This document shows, piece by piece, positions 51,413 to 60,341 of a stretch of DNA of 64,000 nt. The position numbers were made by a program, and so were the translations under genes. The DNA comes from Streptomyces sp. M41(2017) (lineage in GTDB: Bacteria; Actinomycetota; Actinomycetes; Streptomycetales; Streptomycetaceae), in the NCBI RefSeq assembly GCF_002078175.1, contig NZ_MWFK01000001.1:4030001-4094000 (forward strand). The letters are read 5' to 3'. Under the pieces are notes generated by a model. That model was not told the origin of the DNA, searched no databases, and worked only from the letters and a program-made list of their open reading frames with translations. Position 1 is the stretch's first letter. Each line of letters opens with the position of its first letter.

Positions 51413-52486
51413 TTGAGCCAGTCGAGCCCGCGGCAGATCCCCGTCATCGTCCTCGCAGGCTTCCTGGGCTCCGGTAAGACCACGCTGCTCAACCACCTCC
51501 TGCACCGCAGCGGCGGCAGCCGTATCGGAGCCGTGGTCAACGACTTCGGGGCGATCGAGATCGATGCGATGGCGGTGGCCGGAGCACTCGGCGACTCCAC
51601 CGTGTCGCTCGGCAACGGATGCCTGTGCTGCGCCGTCGACGTGAGTGAACTTGATCAATATCTTGACCGGCTCGTTCGACCCTCCGCCCGGATCGACGTC
51701 ATCGTCATCGAGGCGAGCGGCCTCGCCGAACCCCAGGAACTCGTCCGCATGGTGCTGGCCAGCGAGCACCCGGGCATCGTCTACGGGGGACTCGTCGAGG
51801 TCGTCGACGCCGCCGAGTTCGACGGGACGCGCGAGAAGCATCCCGAGATCGACCGACACCTCGCCCTCGCCGATCTCGTCGTCGTGAACAAGATCGACCG
51901 GGCCGATGACGGGGAGCGGGTGCTGCGCGTCGTCCGTGACCTGGCCGACCGCGCGGCGGTCGTACCGGCCACTTACGGCCGCGTGGATCCGGAGTTCCTC
52001 TTCGACTGCAGGCCGAGCGAGGAGCGCGTCGGGCAGCTCTCCTTCGACGATCTGCACGACCGGGAGAGCGACGGCCGAGACGTGGAGGGGCGGCCACGGG
52101 AGGGCGCGCACGAAGGCCACCTGCACAGCGCCTACACGTCCCTCTCGTTCACCTCCGACGTCCCCATGGACCCGCGGCGCCTGATGGCCTTCCTCGACAG
52201 CAGGCCCGAGGGGCTCTACCGGATCAAGGGCTACGTCGACTTCGGCGTCCAGGACACCCGCAACCGGTACGCCGTGCACGCCGTCGGGCGGTTCCTGCGG
52301 TTCTACCCCGAGCCCTGGGCCGACGCGGACCTGCGGCGGACCCAGCTCGTGCTCATCGGGTCCGCCATCGACACGGCGGCTCTCGACAAGGCGCTGGAGG
52401 GCTGCACGGAAGACGCCCCGCATGCCGACGAACACAGCATGTGGGGCGTCCTCCGCTACGTGCGGGAAACCGACTCCGAGAGCTGA
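51413..52486 (+). CDS. COG0523 G3E GTPase (CobW/YeiR/ZigA-type metallochaperone)
   Basis: 357 residues. Walker A GFLGSGKT (16-23), the metal-binding GCLCC (C70, C72, C73), EASGLAEPQELVRM, Walker B/G3 and the guanine-specificity motif NKID are all present. A histidine-containing linker (GAHEGHLHS) and the CobW C-terminal domain (YRIKGYVDFG ... RLVLIGSAIDTAALDKAL-like block) follow. Family members deliver zinc or cobalt to client enzymes. The TTG at 51413 is preferred because GAGAGG lies 7 bases before it; an in-frame GTG at 51383 is possible. It converges on parC with only 26 bases between. Confidence 0.87.
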   Translation: MSQSSPRQIPVIVLAGFLGSGKTTLLNHLLHRSGGSRIGAVVNDFGAIEIDAMAVAGALGDSTVSLGNGCLCCAVDVSELDQYLDRLVRPSARIDVIVIEASGLAEPQELVRMVLASEHPGIVYGGLVEVVDAAEFDGTREKHPEIDRHLALADLVVVNKIDRADDGERVLRVVRDLADRAAVVPATYGRVDPEFLFDCRPSEERVGQLSFDDLHDRESDGRDVEGRPREGAHEGHLHSAYTSLSFTSDVPMDPRRLMAFLDSRPEGLYRIKGYVDFGVQDTRNRYAVHAVGRFLRFYPEPWADADLRRTQLVLIGSAIDTAALDKALEGCTEDAPHADEHSMWGVLRYVRETDSES

Positions 52487-52512
52487 CCCGGACCGGACCG
52501 CGCCGGACCCGC

Positions 52513-54972
52513 CTACACCGGGCCCGCCACCACCGACACCGTCCGCCCCAGCGAGATGCCCGAGCCGTCACGGCGCGGGTCGATCTCCGGCAGGTCGACG
52601 GGCGTGCCGTTCTTCTGCGCCGCGCGTCCCGGCGTCGGGCCCGCCCAGGCCAGGGAGAGGCAGTCCTCGCCCTTCAGGAAGCGCTGGCAGCGCACGCCGC
52701 CCGTCGCGCGTCCCTTGCGGGGGTACTGGTCGAACGGGGTCAGCTTGGCCGTCGTCTGGACGGAATCGTCCAGCGTCCCCCGCGAGCCGGCCACCGTGAA
52801 CACCACCGCGTCCACCGCGGGGTCGACGGCCGTGAAGGAGATCACCTTCGCGCCGTCGGTCAGCTTGATGCCCGCCATGCCCCCCGCCGCCCGCCCCTGC
52901 GGGCGGACCTGCGCGGCCTGATAGCGCAGCAACTGGGCGTCGTCCGCGATGAAGACCAGGTCCTCCTCGCCGGTGCGCAGCTCCACCGCGCCGACGATCC
53001 GGTCCCCGTCCTTGAGGGTGATGACCTCCAACTCCTCCTTGTTCGAGGGGTAGTCGGGCACCACGCGCTTGACGACACCCTGCTCCGTGCCGATCGCCAG
53101 GCCCGGCGACGACTCGTCGAGTGTGGTCAGGCAGATCACCGTCTCGCTCGGTTCCAGGCCGGACAGGAACTCCGAGACCGGAGCGCCTCCGGAGAGGTTG
53201 GGCGCCGACGCCGTCTCCGGCAGCCTCGGGAGGTCGATCACGTTCAGGCGCAGGAGGCGGCCCAGGGACGTGACGACACCGATCTCGCCGCGCGCCGTCG
53301 CCGGCACCACCGAGACGATCACGTCGTGCTTGGTGCGCTTGCCGTCCGGATCCTGCTCGAAGGGGTCGCCGTTCGCCGTGCGGGCCAGCAGCCCCGTCGA
53401 GGACAGCAGCACCCGGCACGGGTCGTCGGCGACCTGGAGCGAAACGGTCGGGGCCGGCGAGCCTGCGGACTCCAGGAGCACCGTGCGCCGGTCGGTGCCG
53501 AACTTCTTGGCCACCGCGGCCAGTTCGCCCGAGACCAGCTTGCGCAGCTCAGCGTCCGACTCCAGGATGCCGGTCAGCTCGTCGATCTCGCCCATCAGGC
53601 GGTCGCGCTCCGACTCCAGCTCGATGCGGTCGAACCGGGTCAGACGGCGCAGCGGCGTGTCCAGGATGTACTGCGTCTGGATCTCGGAGAGGGAGAAGTG
53701 CTCGATCAGGCGCTCCTTGGCCTGCGCCGAGTTGTCGCTGGAGCGGATGAGGCGGATGACCTCGTCGATGTCGAGGAGAGCGACGAGGAGACCCTCGACC
53801 AGGTGCAGACGGTCGCGCTTCTTGCCGCGCCGGAACTCACTGCGGCGGCGTACGACGGTGAACCGGTGGTCCAGGTAGACCTCCAGCAGCTCCTTGAGGC
53901 CGAGGGTGAGCGGCTGACCGTCCACCAGGGCCACGTTGTTGATGCCGAAGGACTCCTCCATCGGCGTCAGCTTGTAGAGCTGTTCGAGGACCGCCTCCGG
54001 CACGAAGCCGTTCTTGATCTCGATGACCAGGCGCAGTCCGTGCGCACGGTCGGTGAGGTCCTTCACGTCGGCGATGCCCTGGAGCTTCTTCGCGCCGACC
54101 AGATCCTTGATCTTGGCGATCACCTTCTCCGGACCGACGGTGAAGGGCAGTTCGGTGACGACGAGCCCCTTGCGGCGGGCCGTGACGTCCTCCACCGACA
54201 CCGTGGCGCGGATCTTGAAGGTGCCGCGCCCCGTCTCGTAGGCGTCCCTGATCCCGGAGAGGCCGACGATCCGGCCGCCGGTGGGCAGGTCGGGGCCCGG
54301 GACGTGCTTCATCAGGGTCTCGAGGTCGGCCCCCGGGTACCGGATGAGGTGCCGGGCGGCCGCGATGACCTCGCCGAGGTTGTGCGGCGGCATGTTGGTG
54401 GCCATACCGACGGCGATGCCCGACGAGCCGTTGACCAGGAGGTTCGGGAAGGCGGCCGGCAGAGCCACCGGCTCCTGCTCCTGGCCGTCGTAGTTGGGCG
54501 AGAAGTCGACCGTGTCCTCGTCGATGGACTCGGTCATCAGGGACGTCGCGTCGGCCATCCGGCACTCGGTGTACCGCATGGCGGCCGGCGGGTCGTCGTT
54601 GCCGAGCGAACCGAAGTTGCCGTGGCCGTCGACCAGCGGCAGGCGCATCGAGAAGGGCTGCGCGAGTCGCACCAGGGCGTCGTAGATCGACGCGTCTCCG
54701 TGCGGGTGGAGCTTACCCATGACCTCGCCGACGACGCGGGCACACTTCACGTAGCCGCGATCGGGGCGCAGGCCCATCTCGTTCATCTGGTACACGATGC
54801 GGCGGTGCACCGGCTTGAGGCCGTCGCGGGCGTCCGGCAGGGCTCGCGAGTAGATGACCGAGTACGCGTATTCGAGGAAGGAGCCCTGCATCTCGTCCAC
54901 GACGTCGATGTCGAGGATCTTCTCCTCGTACGAGTCGTCGGGCGGCGGGGTCTTCGTGCTGCGGCGGGCCAT
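52513..54972 (-). CDS. parC: Type II topoisomerase subunit A (ParC / second GyrA)
   Basis: An 819-residue GyrA/ParC protein. The catalytic tyrosine is Y134 (AMRYTECRM), within the winged-helix breakage domain that starts near residue 33 (LEYAYSVIYSRALPDARDGLKPVHRR). The coiled-coil gate follows (about 360-490) and the C-terminal six-bladed DNA-wrapping domain begins near 500. No GyrA-box (QRRGGKG) is evident: RPQGRAAGG and RKGRATGG are partial. This supports ParC, partner of ParE at 32.5 kb, rather than gyrase. The quinolone-determining motif reads HGDASIYD, with alanine where most ParC/GyrA have serine. ATG 54972 follows AAGGAG. Confidence 0.92.
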   Translation of the reverse strand: MARRSTKTPPPDDSYEEKILDIDVVDEMQGSFLEYAYSVIYSRALPDARDGLKPVHRRIVYQMNEMGLRPDRGYVKCARVVGEVMGKLHPHGDASIYDALVRLAQPFSMRLPLVDGHGNFGSLGNDDPPAAMRYTECRMADATSLMTESIDEDTVDFSPNYDGQEQEPVALPAAFPNLLVNGSSGIAVGMATNMPPHNLGEVIAAARHLIRYPGADLETLMKHVPGPDLPTGGRIVGLSGIRDAYETGRGTFKIRATVSVEDVTARRKGLVVTELPFTVGPEKVIAKIKDLVGAKKLQGIADVKDLTDRAHGLRLVIEIKNGFVPEAVLEQLYKLTPMEESFGINNVALVDGQPLTLGLKELLEVYLDHRFTVVRRRSEFRRGKKRDRLHLVEGLLVALLDIDEVIRLIRSSDNSAQAKERLIEHFSLSEIQTQYILDTPLRRLTRFDRIELESERDRLMGEIDELTGILESDAELRKLVSGELAAVAKKFGTDRRTVLLESAGSPAPTVSLQVADDPCRVLLSSTGLLARTANGDPFEQDPDGKRTKHDVIVSVVPATARGEIGVVTSLGRLLRLNVIDLPRLPETASAPNLSGGAPVSEFLSGLEPSETVICLTTLDESSPGLAIGTEQGVVKRVVPDYPSNKEELEVITLKDGDRIVGAVELRTGEEDLVFIADDAQLLRYQAAQVRPQGRAAGGMAGIKLTDGAKVISFTAVDPAVDAVVFTVAGSRGTLDDSVQTTAKLTPFDQYPRKGRATGGVRCQRFLKGEDCLSLAWAGPTPGRAAQKNGTPVDLPEIDPRRDGSGISLGRTVSVVAGPV

Positions 54973-55321
54973 CGCTGCTGCGGCTCCTTCACAGTCTCTG
55001 CCGGGGCATGAACGGGTTCTGACGCGGACCATTGTGGACCGCCCCGCTGACAACGCCGACCGCGACCCGTCCGTAGCGGCCTCGCGGAGCGCCCCGCGGG
55101 TCCCGTCACGACCGTTCCCGAACCGTCGTCGTGACGTCCGCGGGACCCCTGCCTCACCCGTGCCGTCCCGGTGTCCGGGCGGTCCTCGGGGGCGTGCGGG
55201 GGGCGCTCGCGGTTCTCGCTCTCGGCGTACGAGGTGCGGGAACTTCGCCAGGCGTCCGCACGCTTGCATACAGTGGCAGGACCGACAGGAATGACGCAGT
55301 TCCGCGATCGAAGGGACGTAC
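54973..55321. other. Divergent parC/M16 promoter region
   Basis: 349 bases. A TACAGT (about 55267-55272) may be the -10 for the peptidase pair; I could not define a clear parC promoter. No gene-like frame. Confidence 0.4.
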
Positions 55322-56674
55322 ATGCCCATGGGTCACACGGCCACAGCTGAGGCAGGCTCCGGCGGCCTGACAGCGACCGAGCACCGCCTGGCCAACGGCC
55401 TGCGTGTGGTGCTCTCCGAGGACCATCTGACCCCGGTCGCGGCGGTGTGCCTCTGGTACGACGTCGGCTCGCGCCACGAGGTCAAGGGCCGGACCGGGCT
55501 CGCCCACCTCTTCGAGCACCTGATGTTCCAGGGCTCCAAGCAGGTCCACGGAAACGGGCACTTCGAACTCGTCCAGGGCGCCGGCGGCTCGCTCAACGGC
55601 ACGACGAGTTTCGAGCGCACCAACTACTTCGAGACCATGCCCACCCACCAGCTGGAGCTCGCTCTCTGGCTGGAGGCCGACCGCATGGGCTCGCTGCTCG
55701 CCGCGCTGGACGACGAGTCCATGGAGAACCAGCGCGACGTCGTGAAGAACGAGCGCCGCCAGCGCTACGACAACGTCCCGTACGGCACCGCCTTCGAGAA
55801 GCTGACCTCGCTCGCGTACCCCGAGGGCCACCCGTACCACCACACCCCGATCGGGTCGATGGCGGACCTGGACGCGGCGACCCTGGAGGACGCCCGCGCG
55901 TTCTTCCGCACGTACTACGCGCCGAACAACGCGGTCCTGTCGGTCGTCGGCGACATCGACCCCGAGCAGACGCTCGCCTGGGTGGAGAAGTACTTCGGCT
56001 CCATCCTCGGGCACGACGGCAAGCCCGCCCCGCGCGACGGCTCGCTGCCCGAGACCATCGGCGAGCAGCTGCGCGAGGTCGTCGAGGAGGAGGTCCCGGC
56101 GCGCGCCCTGATGGCCGCCTACCGGCTCCCGGAGGACGGCACGCGCGCGTGCGACGCGGCCGACCTCGCTCTCACCGTCCTCGGCGGCGGTGAGTCCTCC
56201 CGGCTCTACAACCGGCTCGTACGCCGTGACCGCACCGCCGTCGCCGCCGGCTTCGGCCTGCTGCGGCTCGCCGGAGCGCCCTCCCTGGGGTGGCTGGACG
56301 TGAAGACGTCCGGTGACGTCGAGGTCCCGGTCATCGAGGCCGCCGTCGACGAGGAGCTCGCCCGGTTCGCCGAGGAGGGCCCGACGGCCGAGGAGATGGA
56401 GCGCGCGCAGGCCCAGTTGGAGCGCGAGTGGCTGGACCGCCTCGGTACGGTCGCGGGCCGCGCGGACGAACTGTGCCGGTACGCCGTCCTGTTCGGTGAC
56501 CCGCAGCTCGCCCTGACCGCCGTACAGCGCGTCCTGGAGGTCACCGCCGAGGAGGTCCAGGAGGTCGCCAAGGCCCGCCTGCGCCCCGACAACCGCGCCG
56601 TGCTCGTCTACGAGCCCACCGCCCCCGAAGCCACCGACGCCGCTGACGACACCGACGAGGAGGCGGCGAAGTGA
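55322..56674 (+). CDS. M16 zinc peptidase (pitrilysin/PqqF type), active subunit
   Basis: 450 residues with the inverted zinc motif HLFEH (H62, E65, H66) and the distal glutamate in VVKNERRQR (E144), so the active site is complete. The domain pair is typical of short M16B peptidases (processing-peptidase-like): an N-terminal catalytic half and a C-terminal structural half (VPARALMAAYRLPEDGT, GGGESSRLYNRLVR). A GAAGGGA site precedes the ATG at 55322; a second ATG two codons later is possible. No signal peptide is seen. It overlaps the next gene by 4 bases, and the two probably form a heterodimer. Confidence 0.92.
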   Translation: MPMGHTATAEAGSGGLTATEHRLANGLRVVLSEDHLTPVAAVCLWYDVGSRHEVKGRTGLAHLFEHLMFQGSKQVHGNGHFELVQGAGGSLNGTTSFERTNYFETMPTHQLELALWLEADRMGSLLAALDDESMENQRDVVKNERRQRYDNVPYGTAFEKLTSLAYPEGHPYHHTPIGSMADLDAATLEDARAFFRTYYAPNNAVLSVVGDIDPEQTLAWVEKYFGSILGHDGKPAPRDGSLPETIGEQLREVVEEEVPARALMAAYRLPEDGTRACDAADLALTVLGGGESSRLYNRLVRRDRTAVAAGFGLLRLAGAPSLGWLDVKTSGDVEVPVIEAAVDEELARFAEEGPTAEEMERAQAQLEREWLDRLGTVAGRADELCRYAVLFGDPQLALTAVQRVLEVTAEEVQEVAKARLRPDNRAVLVYEPTAPEATDAADDTDEEAAK

Positions 56675-58059
56675 CCGAGCTCGCCACCATGGACTTCCAT
56701 CCGCAGCCCCAGGCCGGCCAGCCGAAGCCGTGGGCGTTCCCCGCCCCCGAGCGCGGCACCCTCGACAACGGCCTGACGGTCCTGCGCTGCCACCGCCCCG
56801 GCCAGCAGGTCGTCGCCGTCGAGGTGATCCTCGCCGCGCCGCTGGAGGCAGAGCCGGCGGGCCTGGACGGCCTCGCCACGATCATGGCGCGTGCCTTCTC
56901 CGAGGGCACCGACAAGCACTCGGCCGAGGACTTCGCCGCCGAGCTGGAGCGCTGCGGCGCCACGCTCGACGCGCACGCCGACCACCCCGGTGTCCGGCTG
57001 TCCCTCGAAGTGCCCGTCTCGCGCCTGCCCAAGGGCCTGGGCCTGCTCGCCGACGCCCTGCGGGCACCGGCCTTCGCGGACAGCGAGATCGAGCGCCTGG
57101 TGCGCAACCGGCTCGACGAGATCCCGCACGAGACGGCGAACCCGGCCCGCCGCGCGGCCAAGGAGCTCTCCCGGCAGCTGTTCCCGGCGACCGCGCGCAT
57201 GTCGCGCCCTCGCCAGGGCACCGAGGAGACCGTCCAGAAGATCGACTCCGCGGCCGTACGGTCCTTCTACGAGAAGCACGTTCGTCCCGCGACCGCCACC
57301 GCCGTGGTGGTCGGCGACCTCACCGACGTGGACGTGGACGCGCTGCTCGGTGACACCCTCGGCTCCTGGACCGGTTCGACCGCCGAGCCGCGCCCCGTCC
57401 CGCCGGTGCACGCCGACGACACGGGCCGCGTGATCATCGTCGACCGCCCCGGCGCCGTCCAGACGCAGCTGCTCATCGGGCGGGTCGGCGCCGACCGGCA
57501 CGACCGCGTGTGGCCGGCCCAGGTACTCGGCACCTACTGCCTGGGCGGCACCCTCACCTCACGCCTGGACCGCGTCCTGCGTGAGGAGAAGGGCTACACC
57601 TACGGCGTACGGGCGTTCGGCCAGGTTCTGCGTTCCGCGCCGGACGGCACCGGTGCCGCGATGCTCGCCATCAGCGGCTCGGTGGACACCCCCAACACCG
57701 GCCCGGCGCTGGACGACCTGTGGAAGGTGCTCCGCACCCTCGCGGCCGAGGGGCTGACCGACGCGGAGCGCGACGTCGCCGTGCAGAACCTGGTGGGCGT
57801 GGCACCCCTCAAGTTCGAGACGGCGGCGGCTGTCGCGGGCACCCTCGCCGACCAGGTCGAGCAGTACTTGCCGGACGACTACCAGTCGACGCTCTATCAG
57901 CAACTGGCCGCCACCGGCACGGTGGAGGCCACCGCCGCCGCCGTCAGCGCCTTCCCGACGGACCGTCTGGTGACGGTCCTGGTGGGCGACGCCGCGCAGA
58001 TCGAGGAGCCGGTCAGGGCGCTCGGCATCGGTGAAGTCACCGTGGTCACCGCCGAGTAG
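56671..58059 (+). CDS. M16 peptidase-like subunit without zinc motif
   Basis: 462 residues with the same two-domain fold (GTLDNGLTVLRCHRPGQQVVAVEVILAAP ... VQTQLLIGRVGADRHD ... GGTLTSRLDRVLREEKGYTYGVRA). At the place of HxxEH it reads GLDGLATIMAR, so zinc cannot be bound. It is therefore a non-catalytic partner, comparable to the alpha subunit of mitochondrial processing peptidase, and keeps the glycine-rich loop region. GTG 56671 overlaps the active subunit's stop (GTGA). A clear U-tailed terminator follows. Confidence 0.92.
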   Translation: MTELATMDFHPQPQAGQPKPWAFPAPERGTLDNGLTVLRCHRPGQQVVAVEVILAAPLEAEPAGLDGLATIMARAFSEGTDKHSAEDFAAELERCGATLDAHADHPGVRLSLEVPVSRLPKGLGLLADALRAPAFADSEIERLVRNRLDEIPHETANPARRAAKELSRQLFPATARMSRPRQGTEETVQKIDSAAVRSFYEKHVRPATATAVVVGDLTDVDVDALLGDTLGSWTGSTAEPRPVPPVHADDTGRVIIVDRPGAVQTQLLIGRVGADRHDRVWPAQVLGTYCLGGTLTSRLDRVLREEKGYTYGVRAFGQVLRSAPDGTGAAMLAISGSVDTPNTGPALDDLWKVLRTLAAEGLTDAERDVAVQNLVGVAPLKFETAAAVAGTLADQVEQYLPDDYQSTLYQQLAATGTVEATAAAVSAFPTDRLVTVLVGDAAQIEEPVRALGIGEVTVVTAE

Positions 58060-58076
58060 GACCATGTGACCGAGAT

Positions 58077-58114
58077 GGGCCCTGGTGACTGAAGAGTCAC
58101 CAGGGCCCTCTTTT
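58077..58114 (+). terminator. Intrinsic terminator with U tract
   Basis: A perfect 14-bp stem (58077-58090 with 58095-58108), loop GAAG, followed by TCTTTT. Confidence 0.92.
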
Positions 58115-58280
58115 ACGCGGACATCGCCCCCAAGATGTCCGTATTGGTACGGAGGTTGCCTTCTGTGCTGTGGGATGCGCTACAAAAACCGTGATCCGTT
58201 TGTTGTTCGAAAGATGCCACGTTTAGCGTCAGTCCGGCTGTTCGTCAGGCAGTGCGCCGCGCCCGCGGCACCGGACAGTC

Positions 58281-58418
58281 ATCGCCGAGTCCCCGCATGG
58301 CGCGAGCCAGGGGAGCCGGGGACCCACGTAGTCCCTGGGGTGAATCGGACGCCCTCCCCGGAGGGGGTCCGTAGGAGACCTTCCTGCTCCGAACCCGTCA
58401 GCTAACCCGGTAGGCGAG
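58281..58418 (+). ncRNA. Cyclic di-AMP riboswitch (ydaO/yuaA type)
   Basis: The leader carries the conserved ydaO blocks in order: ATCGCCGAGTCCC (58281 on), GGGGAGCCGGGGACCCA, GGGGTGAATC, GTAGGAGACCTTCC, and CGAACCCGTCAGCTAACCCG followed by GTAGGCGAG. The P1 stem pairs CGCC (58283-58286) with GGCG (58413-58416). It sits 26 bases before the start of a cell-wall peptidase, a known target class in actinobacteria, where c-di-AMP switches expression off. Confidence 0.93.
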
Positions 58419-58443
58419 AAGGAAGGAAAGGATCAGCCCTTAC

Positions 58444-59208
58444 ATGGCGTTCACCTGTGGCACCGGGAAGCACCGTCGTCCGAGCCGCGTGCAGCGCACC
58501 ACGAAGAACGTAGTCGGCGTGGCGGCCCTCACCACCACCGGTGTCCTCGGAACCCTCGCGGCACCCGCGTTCGCCGCGGAGCCCTCCGCCGAGCAGACCG
58601 GGCTGACCCAGGCCATCACCATCGGTGACTCCGTGGCCGAGCAGATCGACGAGCAGGCCGACGCGCAGCAGCACGCGGCCGACGTGGCCGCCGCGCGGGA
58701 GAAGGCCGAGCAGGCCGCCCGCAAGAAGGCCGCCGAGCAGGCCGCGAAGGCGCGCGAGACCAAGGAGCGCGCCGCCCGTGCCGCCGAACGCAAGCGGCTC
58801 AACACCTTCGTCCTGCCGATAGCCGGCTCGTACGTCTCCACCGGCTACAAGACCGGCGGCAGCCTCTGGTCGTCCGGCAGCCACACCGGAGTCGACTTCC
58901 ACGCGGCATCGGGCACCTCGGTGCACGCGGTCGGCGCCGGGACCGTCGTCACAGCCGGATGGGGCGGCGCCTACGGCAATCAAGTAGTGATCAAGATGCA
59001 CGACGGCACGTACACCATGTACGGGCACCTGTCGTCCATCGGCGTCTCCGTGGGGCAGACGGTCACCCCGGGCCAGCAGATCGCGATCTCCGGCTCGACC
59101 GGCAACACCACCGGACCGCACCTCCACTTCGAGGCACGCACCACCGCGGAGTACGGCTCCGACATGGACCCGGTCGCGTACCTCCGCTCGCACGGCGTCA
59201 ACGTCTGA
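58444..59208 (+). CDS. Secreted M23 (LytM-type) cell-wall peptidase under c-di-AMP control
   Basis: 254 residues. A signal peptide (hydrophobic VVGVAALTTTGVLGTLAAPAFA) is probably cut after residue 44. An Ala/Glu/Lys-rich coiled coil (about 64-118) links to the M23 domain with the zinc ligands H147 and D151 (SHTGVDF) and H228 in HLHF (H226/H228). The enzyme should cut peptidoglycan cross-links or stems. GAAGGAAGGAAAGGA lies upstream of ATG 58444 and just after the riboswitch, whose expression platform may hide it or stop transcription. Translation thus depends on c-di-AMP, linking wall growth to osmotic status. Confidence 0.93.
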   Translation: MAFTCGTGKHRRPSRVQRTTKNVVGVAALTTTGVLGTLAAPAFAAEPSAEQTGLTQAITIGDSVAEQIDEQADAQQHAADVAAAREKAEQAARKKAAEQAAKARETKERAARAAERKRLNTFVLPIAGSYVSTGYKTGGSLWSSGSHTGVDFHAASGTSVHAVGAGTVVTAGWGGAYGNQVVIKMHDGTYTMYGHLSSIGVSVGQTVTPGQQIAISGSTGNTTGPHLHFEARTTAEYGSDMDPVAYLRSHGVNV

Positions 59209-59237
59209 CGACCGCTTCGCGGCTTCTCCACCGTTTT

Positions 59238-59268
59238 CGATGCCCCGGCTCACCGAGCCGGGGCATCG
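59238..59268 (+). terminator. Terminator of the M23 peptidase gene
   Basis: A perfect 14-bp stem (59238-59251 with 59255-59268), loop ACC, followed by TCGTTT. Confidence 0.85.
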
Positions 59269-59405
59269 TCGTTTCCGGAGGCCCGCTGTCCAAAAAATAT
59301 CCATGGATTCAGGCCCGCCATCGGAAATTAAGGCTTCCTGCAATAGAGTCACTGAACAAGCGTCAATCGATGGCGTTTCGCGGGGATTAAAGCGGAGGTC
59401 CGGTC

Positions 59406-60101
59406 ATGCGTATTCCGGCGCACTCGGTATGCACGGCGATCCGCGACGACATCGTCGCGGGCGTCTACGAGCGTGGCGGCCGGCTCACCGAGGAACTGCT
59501 CGCGCGGCGCTACGGCGTCTCGCGCGTCCCCGTGCGCGAGGCGCTGCGCACCCTGGAGGCCGAGGGCTTCGTGGTCACCCGGCGGCACGCGGGCGCCTGC
59601 GTCGCCGAACCCAGCGAGCAGGAGGGCGCGGATCTCCTGGAGATGCGCGTGCTGCTGGAGCCGCTCGCTGCCGCGCGCGCCGCGCAGCGCCGTACCGAGG
59701 CCCACCTCAAGGTGCTCCGCGGGCTGGTCAGGCTGGGCCAGGAGCGCTCCAGGAGGGGCAACAGCGAGGATCTGCGCTCCCTGGGCGGCTGGTTCCACGA
59801 GACGCTCGCACAGGCCTCCGGAAGCCCCGCGCTGACGTCGACCCTCTCCCAGCTGCGGCACAAGATCGCCTGGATGTACGTGGTCGAGGCGCCGGCCAAC
59901 CCTGCCGAGTCCTGGGCGGAGCACGGCGGCATCGTCGACGCGGTCGCCCGGGGGGACGGCGAGCGGGCCCGCGCGATCACCGCGCTGCACGCGGAGCGCT
60001 CGGCGGCCGCGCACCGGCTGCGATTCCCCTCCGCCGCGGACCGGCAGGAGCGTGTGAGAACTTCGCAACATCCCGTAAACATGACGGGCCAGCGTCATTA
60101 A
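59406..60101 (+). CDS. GntR/FadR-family transcriptional regulator
   Basis: 231 residues. The winged helix covers about 5-70 (VCTAIRDDIVAGVYERGGRLTEELLARRYGVSRVPVREALRTLEAEGFV, RRHAGACVAE). The FCD domain (about 78-215) carries conserved acidic and histidine positions (EMRVLLEPLAAARAA, WFHETLAQASGSPAL, WAEHGGIVDAVARGD), which in relatives bind carboxylates with a metal ion. GGAGG precedes ATG 59406. The upstream 137 bases are unusually AT-rich (CAAAAAATATCC, CAATAGAGTCACTG). Its targets are unknown. Confidence 0.9.
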   Translation: MRIPAHSVCTAIRDDIVAGVYERGGRLTEELLARRYGVSRVPVREALRTLEAEGFVVTRRHAGACVAEPSEQEGADLLEMRVLLEPLAAARAAQRRTEAHLKVLRGLVRLGQERSRRGNSEDLRSLGGWFHETLAQASGSPALTSTLSQLRHKIAWMYVVEAPANPAESWAEHGGIVDAVARGDGERARAITALHAERSAAAHRLRFPSAADRQERVRTSQHPVNMTGQRH

Positions 60102-60162
60102 CACGGGCACCGTATACAAAGAGGGTTATTCGGCGGGGCGCTATTTCTGCTGCCGTTTTATT

Positions 60163-60188
60163 CGCGTGCCGGGAATTTCCGGCACGCG
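60163..60188 (+). terminator. Terminator after the GntR gene
   Basis: A 10-bp stem, CGCGTGCCGG/CCGGCACGCG (60163-60172 with 60179-60188), and a 6-base loop. Confidence 0.7.
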
Positions 60189-60236
60189 TTCCTTTCGTTC
60201 ACGCACGGTGTGATCCGGACGTGTCCCGTGAATTCC

Positions 60237-60276
60237 GGGACGGTGTACGAAAACGCGGGACGGCGTACGGAAACGG
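60237..60276. repeat. Tandem 20-bp repeat
   Basis: GGGACGGTGTACGAAAACGC (60237-60256) is followed directly by GGGACGGCGTACGGAAACGG (60257-60276); three differences. Confidence 0.7.
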
Positions 60277-60317
60277 CTGAGCCGCGCCTCCCGGTGGGGG
60301 ACGGCGCGGCTCAGCCG
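60274..60317 (-). terminator. ptsH terminator
   Basis: A perfect 15-bp stem (60274-60288 with 60303-60317) and a 14-base loop, 25 bases past the ptsH stop. Confidence 0.8.
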
Positions 60318-60341
60318 TGTGATGTCCGAGTGCCTGGGGGC

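Noticed and set aside
52441..55011. An 856-codon frame opposite parC, and similar long antisense frames over nrdJ, dinG, hrdB and others
   Set aside because: They mirror the third-position GC bias of the true gene on the other strand; products are His/Arg/Gly/Leu-rich with no family motif.
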